In this document: positions 7,071 to 13,389 of the stretch, one piece after another
Numbering within the stretch: the stretch's first letter is position 1
Layout of the letters: each line of letters opens with the position of its first letter
The notes under the pieces: generated by a model
Told to the model about the DNA's origin: nothing
The model's input: only the letters and a program-made list of their open reading frames with translations
Database searches by the model: none
Assembly: GCA_020199975.1 (NCBI GenBank)
Contig: JAIVJP010000031.1
Coordinates: 1-17,634 of the forward strand
Origin: Acidobacteriota bacterium
GTDB taxonomy: Bacteria > Acidobacteriota > Blastocatellia > Pyrinomonadales > Pyrinomonadaceae
Length of the DNA: 17,634 nt
Direction: 5' to 3'
Made by a program: the position numbers and the translations under genes

Positions 7071-7937
7071 CTATTCACGGCACGAATTGATAGGAATGAA
7101 TCCCACGGTGTCGTTGACGCCATGGACGATAACAGGTACCCACATGTTGATGTTAGTGTTGCGGAAGCAAGGTTGCACGCGAATGTTGTTAACCAGACAT
7201 CGTTGAAAGATGAAGGGGAGATCGAAACTCAGGATGTTGTGGCCGACAATCTCGTCCGTGTCCGGATCGAAATCTTTGAGCAGATTAAGAAAACCTGTGA
7301 GTGCGCGTTTTTCGTCCTCTTCATAGCCGTCAGCATCGATGCCAAACACGTGTTCGCTTTGATTGTGCTCTACACCTTCAATCTCCATTCCCGGAACCGG
7401 GCCCACATGCACAGCCAGACAAACAATGCGGCCTGAGGTCGCGCTCAACGCGCCCAGTTGATAACAACGCTCTTCTTCTGCAGCGATATCTTCGAGATAC
7501 CTCTGTTGTTGCTCGAGCCGCATATTGCCGAGCCTCATGGTGCGCTCGAGTTGGAGTCCTACTCGCTCGCGGAAGTCCGGGAGCGCCAGCGTTTCGATAT
7601 CCATCGTGTAAGCCAGAGGCAGAACGGGATCAACCCCTTGATGCTCACGATATTGCTCGATGGTTATCGGGCGATACTCCGCGACTACGAACTGCGGGCG
7701 ATCCTGGTAGTTATCCAGACGGCCGGTGAGACCCCAGAGACCGGGGTGGATCTCTTTGCACGCCTCGAGTACTTCAGACCATATTTTTAGGGTGATCGAG
7801 CCCGTAGCGTTGAGAGCCAGCGCATCGCAAAACCGCTTACCCTGTTGCGTGCGCCGGTCGCGAACCGAGGTCACGACTACCATGATCCAGACGTCTTCCC
7901 CGCGCGGAAGTTCGGGAATGGGAATGTTGCCTTTCAT
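7071..7937 (-). CDS. OB-fold plus PolB-type 3'-5' exonuclease, C-terminally truncated
   Basis: The 288-residue protein begins with an OB-fold nucleic-acid-binding domain (about 10-95: VVVTSVRDRRTQQGKRFCDA, then LKIWSEVLEA and GLWGLTGRLDNYQDRPQFVV). A DnaQ/PolB-type exonuclease domain follows: Exo I is MDIETLALP (Asp113, Glu115), and Exo II is DEIVGHNILSFDLPFIF (228-244, Asp239). This resembles the predicted PolB-related 3'-5' exonucleases (PF10108), which degrade single-stranded DNA or RNA ends. After VNNIRVQP the sequence becomes unlike the family and stops at residue 288. The Exo III segment with its last metal-binding Asp (typically D-x-x-x-D or Y-x-x-x-D) is missing. The stop coincides with a repeat at 6995-7070, so a repeat insertion or deletion may have cut it. 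It may be a pseudogene, or a binding-only protein. Confidence 0.75.
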   Translation of the reverse strand: MKGNIPIPELPRGEDVWIMVVVTSVRDRRTQQGKRFCDALALNATGSITLKIWSEVLEACKEIHPGLWGLTGRLDNYQDRPQFVVAEYRPITIEQYREHQGVDPVLPLAYTMDIETLALPDFRERVGLQLERTMRLGNMRLEQQQRYLEDIAAEEERCYQLGALSATSGRIVCLAVHVGPVPGMEIEGVEHNQSEHVFGIDADGYEEDEKRALTGFLNLLKDFDPDTDEIVGHNILSFDLPFIFQRCLVNNIRVQPCFRNTNINMWVPVIVHGVNDTVGFIPINSCRE

Positions 7938-7950
7938 TGCATTTTAAGAT

Positions 7951-7969
7951 CCAAAAGGACGGCTCAAGC
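7951..7969. repeat. 19-bp inverted copy of 5548-5566
   Basis: CCAAAAGGACGGCTCAAGC at 7951-7969 is the exact reverse complement of 5548-5566. The two copies flank the peptidase and exonuclease genes in opposite orientation. The copy begins 13 bases upstream of the exonuclease start codon (on its 5' side), so it lies in that gene's leader. Confidence 0.65.
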
Positions 7970-7985
7970 TTCGTCAACTTGGAGG

Positions 7986-8163
7986 TAAGGAAGGTGGACC
8001 CTGTCCCCGCTCTTACGACAAGAATAAAAACCGTTTAGGACCACAACTCAATTTCATTCTCACCTCTTTAGGAAATTCCTACTTGGCTCGCAATGATCGA
8101 ACCCTTCAAGGCGATGCTGAGTGGCGTTCAAGGTTGAAGCGGGGACAGGGTCCACCTTCCTTA
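7986..8163. mobile_element. MITE-like element with perfect 26-bp terminal inverted repeats
   Basis: Bases 7986-8011 (TAAGGAAGGTGGACCCTGTC then CCCGCT) are matched without error by the reverse complement at 8138-8163. The 126 bases between them have no ORF worth calling and no recognisable transposase. Total length is 178 bases. Ends of this type (GTGGACC...GTCCCC) resemble those around REP-associated Y1 transposases (established in general, not checked here), so this may be a non-autonomous relative. No target-site duplication is obvious: GGAGG precedes it and TCTTACC follows. Confidence 0.65.
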
Positions 8164-8230
8164 TCTTACCTGCAAATTACCGCAGGTCGTTTTTGAGCTT
8201 TTACGCAGCCTCTACCGTACTCGGTTCCGT
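8164..8230. repeat. Dispersed repeat, copy B, with a weak terminator-like hairpin
   Basis: Read on the plus strand, CTTACCTGCAAATTACCG (8165-8182) and TTTTTGAGCTTTTACGCAGCC continue into CTCTACCG...CGGTTCCGTA. The first half aligns with 13237-13285 and the second half with about 5573-5613. A small stem ACCTGC/GCAGGT (8168-8173 and 8182-8187) followed by CGTTTTT could act as a weak plus-strand terminator. The rest of the gap 7938-8275 holds the MITE-like element and the 19-base repeat. Confidence 0.5.
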
Positions 8231-8275
8231 AGCGGACTAACATCGTCGACGTAGGGCGAACTCCCTAGTATTTCC

Positions 8276-8623
8276 TTATTGTTTGTTAGCGCGTTGAGTT
8301 AAGACGCGCTCAACTTCCGTTTTCATTCTCCCTGAAAGCATCATCCCGATCATCTTGTAATCGCCCATTAAGGACCATAGGGGATGCTGGAATGTTGCGG
8401 GTCTGTTCTTCTCAATAAAAAAATGGCCTATCCACGCGGCGCCATAACCCGGAATCAGTCCAAGTGGAAACAGCCACCATCTACCGCTGGCAATAAAGTA
8501 AACCGCGCAGACGATTCCGACAGTGGTGCCCATCAAATGAAGCAGGCGAGTAGTGGGTTGGCTGTGTTCGGCCAGGTAATGAGGCCAGAATTCGCCGAAT
8601 GAGTTGAACTTACGTGCGGTCAT
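8276..8623 (-). CDS. DUF962 / Mpo1-like membrane protein
   Basis: From the ATG whose complement is at 8621-8623, the protein has 115 residues: MTARKFNSFGEFWPHYLAEH, then TTRLLHLMGT, a hydrophobic segment VGIVCAVYFIA, a second around WWLFPLGLIPGYGAAW, then IGHFFIEKNRPATFQHPLWS and LMGDYKMIGMM. This is the DUF962 family; its yeast member Mpo1 is an Fe(II)-dependent dioxygenase in phytosphingosine alpha-oxidation. The conserved histidines are present at 15, 20, 29, 67 and 80. An open frame runs upstream to 8803, but that 60-residue extension is encoded by a long palindrome at 8654-8746 and does not resemble the family, so I reject it. The bacterial role is unknown, probably lipid-related and in the membrane. 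No strong ribosome-binding site is seen. Confidence 0.85.
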   Translation of the reverse strand: MTARKFNSFGEFWPHYLAEHSQPTTRLLHLMGTTVGIVCAVYFIASGRWWLFPLGLIPGYGAAWIGHFFIEKNRPATFQHPLWSLMGDYKMIGMMLSGRMKTEVERVLTQRANKQ

Positions 8624-8653
8624 GGAAACGCTATGTTGGCTCTTTTGTGTAGC

Positions 8654-8746
8654 AGTGCGCCGGCAGAGCGAAGCGTCGACGGCGCTTTGGATCGCTTCCC
8701 GCGGGACACATCCAAAGCGGTGTCGCGCTGCGCTTGCCACCGCACT
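8654..8746. repeat. 93-bp near-palindromic element
   Basis: The arm 8654-8692 (AGTGCGCCGGCAGAGCGAAG through CGCTTTGGAT) pairs with 8710-8746 with only a few mismatches and one or two extra bases. The inner ten bases CGCTTTGGAT (8683-8692) and ATCCAAAGCG (8710-8719) match perfectly around a 17-base loop holding CCCGCGGG. It lies just upstream of the DUF962 gene and would form a very stable hairpin or cruciform. Confidence 0.65.
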
Positions 8747-8761
8747 CATAGAGTGTGTTCT

Positions 8762-8995
8762 TTTACGCCAAAGGTGTTCGCCAATTCCAGCCCAGGGTAG
8801 CACCTGGGTAAGGAAGACATCGAATACCTCATTAACTCTGAAAGAGTTCGCAAAATCAGCGGCACTTTGCCAACAGCTTCGGCCTTTTTCTTCTCTCCTG
8901 CGATGCTTACCCAGGTGACGCTACCACCCCACGCGGGCTGCCCGCGCGGGAACCCCCTGTCTGGGCTGGCATTAGCTAACGCCATTGGCGTCAAA
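8762..8995. repeat. Inverted pair of a longer REP-like repeat
   Basis: The reverse complement of 8762-8811 (TTACCCAGGTGCTACC, then CTGGGCTGGAATTGGCGAAC and TTTGGCGTAAA) is matched on the plus strand from 8907 to 8995 by TTACCCAGGTGACGCTACC, then CTGGGCTGGCATTAGCTAAC and ATTGGCGTCAAA. The second copy has an extra 30-40 bases, including a strong stem CCCACGCGGG-CTG-CCCGCGCGGG. The spacer holds AACTCTGAAAGAGTT (8834-8848). With the palindrome at 8654-8746 this fills the 395-base gap 8624-9018, in which I see no gene. Confidence 0.6.
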
Positions 8996-9018
8996 CCACC
9001 AGTTCGGATAACCCGATC

Positions 9019-10131
9019 CTACTCCTCTGCGAACACTCGCCGGTAGTCGTCTGCGTGTGTCGGTTCAACGCGAACAATTTGCAGGTTTTCTGCGACGTGC
9101 TCAGGGCTGCTCATGCCCACCAGTGCGGCGGTGATCCCCGGGGTTGAGCGCACAAACTGAATCGCAGTCAGTGCGTCCGTGGCCAGAGAGCCCAGTGGCT
9201 CTCGAATGGTTTCCGGCAAACCATGAGCAACCCGTCCCTGGAGCATCGATGCGCTCGAAACAACCGTAACACTGAGCGCCGCTGCTGCTTCCAGAGTTGA
9301 GACTTCTACTTCGTCAACAATTTGATTGCGCAAGACTAGAGCCTCGGGCATTGCCAGATTGAAGGGAAGCTGAATAAAACGGAAACCATGCGACTCTCCC
9401 CCGACCTCGCGGGCCATCTCCACCATGCGCGTCAATGAATGATACCCGCGCGCTTCCGGGGGCACACGAAAGCCGTTCCAGGTAGCCACGCCGTACATCT
9501 TGATCTTGCCTTGTGCAAGGTTCTGTTCCAGCCGTTCAAAAGCTGCTCGTAGTCTCGCGTAGAACTCTTCTTCCGAAACAGATCCGAGTTGTGATTCAGG
9601 ATTGTGGACGTAATAAACGTCGACGCATTCGAGGTCCATGTTTTGGAGAGACTGCTCCAGTTGATTCTGCAAGTATCCTGGCGTCATGCAATGGCTGCCG
9701 TTGACGAAATCCTCGAGGCGTGTGATACCTGGGCGTACGAATGTCTCTTCAATGTATCCGCGCACATCTCCTGGTGGTGCGCCGTCGAATGGCAGATAAC
9801 CGCCTTTGGTGCAGATCAGGATTTCATCTCGCGCGAATCCCTTTGTTTTAGTCAGTTCACCCAGGGCTTTTCCGATTGAGCCCTCGCTTCTCTGAAAGCG
9901 GTAGTTTGCTGCGGTGTCGATTACATTGGCCCCGAGCTCCACAGCCCGCACCACTGCTTCGCTGTATTTCGCGTCAGTAGCATCGTCTGCATTACCCAGG
10001 TAGGTGCCGATGCCGATCGACGATAACCAGAGGTTCTGTTCATTACGGAAGTGATTTTCAGCGGCCTGGTCCTGGAACCGGTCGCGGTAACGGGCCGTAC
10101 CTTCGAATGTTGCGGAGCCGGATAGGGACAT
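9019..10131 (-). CDS. Aldo/keto reductase
   Basis: The 370-residue protein has the aldo/keto reductase barrel and its catalytic tetrad: Asp72 and Tyr77 in IDTAANYRFQRSE, Lys109 in ICTKGGY, and His176 in VYYVHNPES. The NADPH-binding end is also visible (QFVRSTPGITAALVGMSSPEH). Such enzymes reduce aldehydes and ketones with NADPH. The N-terminal 35 residues before LSSIGIGTYLG are longer than usual and may be partly non-catalytic. An insertion around 112-150 (LPFDGAPPGDVRGYIEETF) and the long length put it in a larger AKR subgroup; the substrate is not clear. It is divergent from the cupin-decarboxylase pair across a repeat-rich region. The ATG whose complement is at 10129-10131 has no strong ribosome-binding site. 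Confidence 0.92.
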   Translation of the reverse strand: MSLSGSATFEGTARYRDRFQDQAAENHFRNEQNLWLSSIGIGTYLGNADDATDAKYSEAVVRAVELGANVIDTAANYRFQRSEGSIGKALGELTKTKGFARDEILICTKGGYLPFDGAPPGDVRGYIEETFVRPGITRLEDFVNGSHCMTPGYLQNQLEQSLQNMDLECVDVYYVHNPESQLGSVSEEEFYARLRAAFERLEQNLAQGKIKMYGVATWNGFRVPPEARGYHSLTRMVEMAREVGGESHGFRFIQLPFNLAMPEALVLRNQIVDEVEVSTLEAAAALSVTVVSSASMLQGRVAHGLPETIREPLGSLATDALTAIQFVRSTPGITAALVGMSSPEHVAENLQIVRVEPTHADDYRRVFAEE

Positions 10132-10151
10132 TGTTTCAAACCATGCGCCTT

Positions 10152-10299
10152 GTCCCTGAAAGGGACGAAGTCAGTAGCCGGGGGCAACGCCCCCGGAAAG
10201 CTGAAACGTCGCCCGACCCTGAAAGGGTCGCAGCGAGCCAAGATTTCAACCAGTATGATGTGTTCGTCGAGACTTCGACCCTTTCAGGGTTCAGGGTCG
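10152..10299. repeat. Cluster of REP-like hairpins
   Basis: In the 275-base divergent gap 10132-10406 there are GTCCCT-GAA-AGGGAC (10152-10166), CCGGGGGC-AAC-GCCCCCGG (10178-10196), CGACCCT-GAA-AGGGTCG (10214-10230) and a double unit CGACCCTTTCAGGGTTCAGGGTCG (10276-10299, read in two parts). The core CCCTTTCAGGG or its complement occurs three times here and once at 1099-1109. No gene is seen. Confidence 0.7.
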
Positions 10300-10406
10300 A
10301 ATCCCGGCACCGGACTATAACCGTCGCGGTTACGGGCTGCAAGCGCTCTTCGTGCTGCCGCGTGTATGATAGTTTGAGTTTCAAATCATTAGTTAAGGAA
10401 CCTGGT

Positions 10407-10730
10407 ATGAACCACTTTCTCGACTGGCGTGAGGACGCGGGCGCGCGAGCTGAAAAATTTTACAAGACCACACTCTGGCAGGGTGAACACGTAATGGTCG
10501 GACTCAACTGTCTGGAACCGAACCAGACGCAGGGCGTGCACGCGCATCAGGGCGCCGACAAGTTCTATTTTGTGCTGGAAGGCGAGGGCAAGTTTACAGT
10601 CGGAAATGAGGAGCGTAACGCAACGGCCGGCGCGCTGGTGGTTGTTCCTGCCGGCATCACGCACGGCGTCACGAACATAACCGGCGAGCGGTTATCGCTA
10701 CTGGTGGCAATTGCCCCAGGACCAAAATGA
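10407..10730 (+). CDS. Small cupin-domain protein
   Basis: The 107-residue protein is a single cupin barrel. Motif 1 is GVHAHQGADKFYFVLEGEG (two metal-binding His, with a Lys-Phe-Tyr region where Glu is often found), and motif 2 is GALVVVPAGITHGVTN (third His). Such proteins bind a metal and act as small dioxygenases, isomerases or sensors; the reaction here is unknown. The ATG at 10407 has an AAGGAA six bases before it, the best ribosome-binding site in the window. A longer frame opens upstream at 10107, but it runs through repeat hairpins and is rejected. Its stop overlaps the decarboxylase start (ATGA at 10727-10730), so the two are translationally coupled and may act on related compounds. 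Confidence 0.88.
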   Translation: MNHFLDWREDAGARAEKFYKTTLWQGEHVMVGLNCLEPNQTQGVHAHQGADKFYFVLEGEGKFTVGNEERNATAGALVVVPAGITHGVTNITGERLSLLVAIAPGPK

Positions 10731-12130
10731 GCGAAACAGGCAATACCACCAATTCTCGCAAGTCCGATCTTGGACTCTCGAAAGCGGAGATCGATTCACT
10801 TTCGTCGCAAGTAACCAAGCTTGTGACAGAGTACTTCGGCCAGGTATCTGATCTCCCGGTTTTTCCGCAGACCTCTGGCGGTCCAACGATCGCACACCTC
10901 GAATCCCATCTTCCCCTCGCAGGGGAGCCGTTGGAGAAATTGCTTGCCGACTGCCAAGCAATCATTAATGGCATCCGCCACAACGGCCATCCGCGCCAAT
11001 TTGGTTACGTTGCTTCTCCGGCTACGCCCGCCGGGGCCTTTGCTGACCTGATTGCTTCTGCACCCAGCGGCGGATCCATGGCCAATCTGATAGCGATGCT
11101 TATCGCTCACCGTGCGAAAGCGAAAGATGACATTGCGCGCAAGGGTCTCTGGAGTTATGGCCCACCGATGACGATCTACACATCGGATCAAGTGCACATG
11201 TCGATCCAGAAGGCCGCCGATATCCTGGGTATTGGACGCGATCAGGTGCGGACGATTGAGTCGGACGATAGTTTTCACTTGAATGTGCGAGCGTTGCGCC
11301 ATCAGGTGCAGGAGGATTTGCGAAACGGGCTTAAACCATTTTGCGTGGTGGCCAGCGCGGGCACCGTAAACACTGGAGCAGTGGATCCTCTTAATGAAAT
11401 CTCAGACCTGGCAGGGGAATTTGATCTCTGGTTCCACATCGATGGGGCTTACGGTGCGCCTGCGATTCTTGACGAACGGAAGCGATCGCTCTTCGCTGGG
11501 CTCAATCGCGCTGACTCTGTATCGCTCGACGCGCATAAGTGGTTATATGTTCCTATCGACGCCGGCTGCGTGCTGTTTCGCAATCACGCTGCTGCTCGTG
11601 CGGCCTTCGCCTCTGGTGAGGCCGACTACATCAAGGTTTTCGAGCAGCCCGGTACGGACGAGACCTTCGCCTTCTGGGATTACGGCATAGAGTTGTCGCG
11701 CCGATTCCGGGCGCTGAAGATTTGGTTGACCTTCCGCTACTACGGCTTAACTCGCATAGCCGCGGCGATCAGCGAAGACAACTCACTGGCAGAACACCTG
11801 GGGCGATGTGTTGACGAGGCCGACGACTTTGAGTTGCTGGCGCCGGTAGAGTTGAGTATCTGTTGCTTTCGTTACCTGCCCAGAGGATCGAAGGCCAGTC
11901 TGGCGTCGGCTTCGGTAGTGGAGCGAGCGCGGATCGACGGGGAGCTGGATCAACTAAACACTCGGCTGATGCTGGCAGTGCAACGTGGCGGCCAGGCTTA
12001 TCTGTCGAATGCGACTCTTCGCGGCGGGTTTGCGCTGCGAGCCTGCATCACAAACTTCCGTACGACGCAGGCGGACCTCGACAAGACGCTAGAGATCATT
12101 CGTGAAGCGGCGCGGCGAGAAACGGGTTAG
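10727..12130 (+). CDS. PLP-dependent group II amino-acid decarboxylase
   Basis: The 467-residue protein matches the glutamate/aromatic-L-amino-acid decarboxylase family. His157 in QVHMSIQKAADILG stacks on the cofactor, Asp239 in FHIDGAYGAPA pairs with the PLP ring nitrogen, and Lys271 in SLDAHKWLYVP is the Schiff-base lysine. The N-terminal half includes PATPAGAFADLIASAPSGGS and the following MANLIAML. The family removes the carboxyl group from amino acids to make amines; some members are aldehyde synthases instead. Substrate cannot be read from the sequence. It overlaps the cupin gene by four bases and is followed by an inverted-repeat element and a CysQ-like gene. The cytoplasm is the expected location; length is normal for the family. 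Confidence 0.93.
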   Translation: MSETGNTTNSRKSDLGLSKAEIDSLSSQVTKLVTEYFGQVSDLPVFPQTSGGPTIAHLESHLPLAGEPLEKLLADCQAIINGIRHNGHPRQFGYVASPATPAGAFADLIASAPSGGSMANLIAMLIAHRAKAKDDIARKGLWSYGPPMTIYTSDQVHMSIQKAADILGIGRDQVRTIESDDSFHLNVRALRHQVQEDLRNGLKPFCVVASAGTVNTGAVDPLNEISDLAGEFDLWFHIDGAYGAPAILDERKRSLFAGLNRADSVSLDAHKWLYVPIDAGCVLFRNHAAARAAFASGEADYIKVFEQPGTDETFAFWDYGIELSRRFRALKIWLTFRYYGLTRIAAAISEDNSLAEHLGRCVDEADDFELLAPVELSICCFRYLPRGSKASLASASVVERARIDGELDQLNTRLMLAVQRGGQAYLSNATLRGGFALRACITNFRTTQADLDKTLEIIREAARRETG

Positions 12131-12137
12131 TCCCAAG

Positions 12138-12236
12138 CACACGATCCACGAAACTACACCAACCAACATTCTGAGATCTGAAATCTGAGATCTCAGATCT
12201 CAAAGTGTCTGTTCGAGGGAATTCGTGGATCGTGTG
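12138..12236. repeat. 99-bp element with 15-bp inverted ends and an inner palindrome
   Basis: CACACGATCCACGAA (12138-12152) is matched exactly by its reverse complement at 12222-12236. Between them lies ATCTGAGATCTCAGAT (12183-12198), a 16-base perfect palindrome preceded by a partial tandem copy (CTGAGATCTGAAATCTGAGA). The element fills most of the 111-base gap between the decarboxylase and CysQ-like genes. The 14-base ACGATCCACGAAAC (12141-12154) is the reverse complement of 5637-5650. Confidence 0.65.
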
Positions 12237-12241
12237 ACCCG

Positions 12242-13117
12242 ATGTTGGAACTAATGACGGGAACACTGCACTCACAGACTTACGGCCACGAACTCCGCGT
12301 CGCGCTCGATCTCGCGCGCGAGGCCGGCGCCGCCATCCTCCAGTTCTATGAAGGCCCGCTTCAGATTGAACAGAAGAGCGGGTTTGATGATCGGGAGCCG
12401 GTGACTCAGGCTGACCGAGTTGCAAACGAATTAATCGTTAAAGCGCTGCGGAAAGAGTTTCCCAATGATGGCATTCTTGCTGAAGAATCGGTGGACACTG
12501 CACACCGCCTCGACAAACGAAGAGTCTGGATGATTGATCCTCTCGATGGCACTAATGGGTTCATCGACGGCAATGGAGACTTCGCGGTGCAAATTGGCCT
12601 GGCTCAAGACGGACAATGTGTGCTGGGAGTTGTCCATCAGCCCTTGACGGGCGTGCTTTATCACGCCGTCCGGGGACGGGGGACCTGGATCATGCGTCCC
12701 GAGCTGAAACCAGAGCGAGCGGCAGTATCCGATCAGAAAGAGCTTTCGCTCATGCGGTTGGCCGCAAGCCGGTCTCACCGCAGTCCGCGGATGGACAAAG
12801 TCGTCAAAGCTTTTAGGGTCCAGGAGGAAATCCGGCGTGGCTCGGTAGGGATCAAGGTAGGTCTGATCGTCGAACAACAGTGCGACCTCTACGTGCATCT
12901 CTCGGCGCGCACGAAGCAATGGGACACGTGTGCGCCGGAAATAATCCTGACCGAGGCAGGCGGGCGGCTCACGGATCTCTTTGGCCGGCCGCTCAAATAC
13001 AACTCACCCGAAACGCGAAACCGCAACGGGATTATTGCGAGCAACGGCGTAGCCCACGATCAGATCATTGTTGAGCTGGCTCCGCTACTGGCTGACTTTG
13101 GACGTTTACCGATCTAG
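12242..13117 (+). CDS. cysQ: Inositol monophosphatase-family phosphatase (CysQ-like)
   Basis: The 291-residue protein carries the Mg-dependent phosphatase signatures of the IMPase/bisphosphate nucleotidase family: PVTQADRVANE (Asp58), GILAEES (Glu81, Glu82), IDPLDGTNGFIDG (Asp99, Asp102, Thr104) and KQWDTCAPEIILTEAGG (Asp228). FIDGNGDFAVQIGL after the DPLDGT block is typical of CysQ, which removes the 3' phosphate of PAP to AMP during sulfate assimilation and RNA turnover. The substrate is inferred from overall resemblance, so the symbol is a proposal. An inner ATG at 12257 has GGAA eight bases upstream and may be the true start, giving MTGTLHSQTYG; the 12242 start lies just after the inverted-repeat element and is less well supported. 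Confidence 0.85.
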   Translation: MLELMTGTLHSQTYGHELRVALDLAREAGAAILQFYEGPLQIEQKSGFDDREPVTQADRVANELIVKALRKEFPNDGILAEESVDTAHRLDKRRVWMIDPLDGTNGFIDGNGDFAVQIGLAQDGQCVLGVVHQPLTGVLYHAVRGRGTWIMRPELKPERAAVSDQKELSLMRLAASRSHRSPRMDKVVKAFRVQEEIRRGSVGIKVGLIVEQQCDLYVHLSARTKQWDTCAPEIILTEAGGRLTDLFGRPLKYNSPETRNRNGIIASNGVAHDQIIVELAPLLADFGRLPI

Positions 13118-13389
13118 CTGATTGCGAAAAAGCAAAATTTTGTCATAACGGAAGGGACGGGCTGTCTCCAACCTTGAATTGTGAACTCAACGATGAGTGG
13201 CTGCGAATCTCGAGCGGGGGCGCGCTCCGCTTTGCCCCTTCCTTACACGCAAATCACCGTACGCCCTTTTTGGGGTTGTCACACAGCCAGCAGCGACCGC
13301 ACTCAAGGACACTACCGCTCGAGTTTCCAACCCCGCCAACTTGAACGGGCGCTCCCGTTGCGCCATTATGCAGCCAAGGTCCCTGTCAA
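13118..13389. repeat. Intergenic region with dispersed repeat copy C
   Basis: No gene is seen here. At 13237-13285 the sequence CTTACACGCAAATCACCG, then CCTTTTTGGGGTTGTCACAC and AGCC is a diverged copy of 8161-8212, and its CCTTTTTGGGG and TCACACAG parts resemble 5559-5588. A small stem AACGGG/CCCGTT (13344-13349, 13354-13359) lies in the leader of the next gene. Short open frames across this stretch read through repeat sequence and are not genes. Confidence 0.5.

Noticed and set aside
8624..8803. 60-residue N-terminal extension of the DUF962 frame
   Set aside because: It is encoded by a long palindrome (8654-8746), lacks family similarity, and the family normally begins near the ATG whose complement is at 8621-8623.
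10278..10310. tRNA T-arm-like sequence (GGGTCGAATCCC)
   Set aside because: No acceptor, D or anticodon arms fit around it, and the stem lies inside a REP hairpin cluster.
10107..10406. Longer start for the cupin gene at 10107
   Set aside because: The extra 100 codons run through REP hairpins, and the ATG at 10407 has a strong AAGGAA site and matches the domain start.
13120..13145. TTGC/GCAA hairpin followed by T-rich sequence after the CysQ-like gene
   Set aside because: A four-base stem is too short to support a terminator call.
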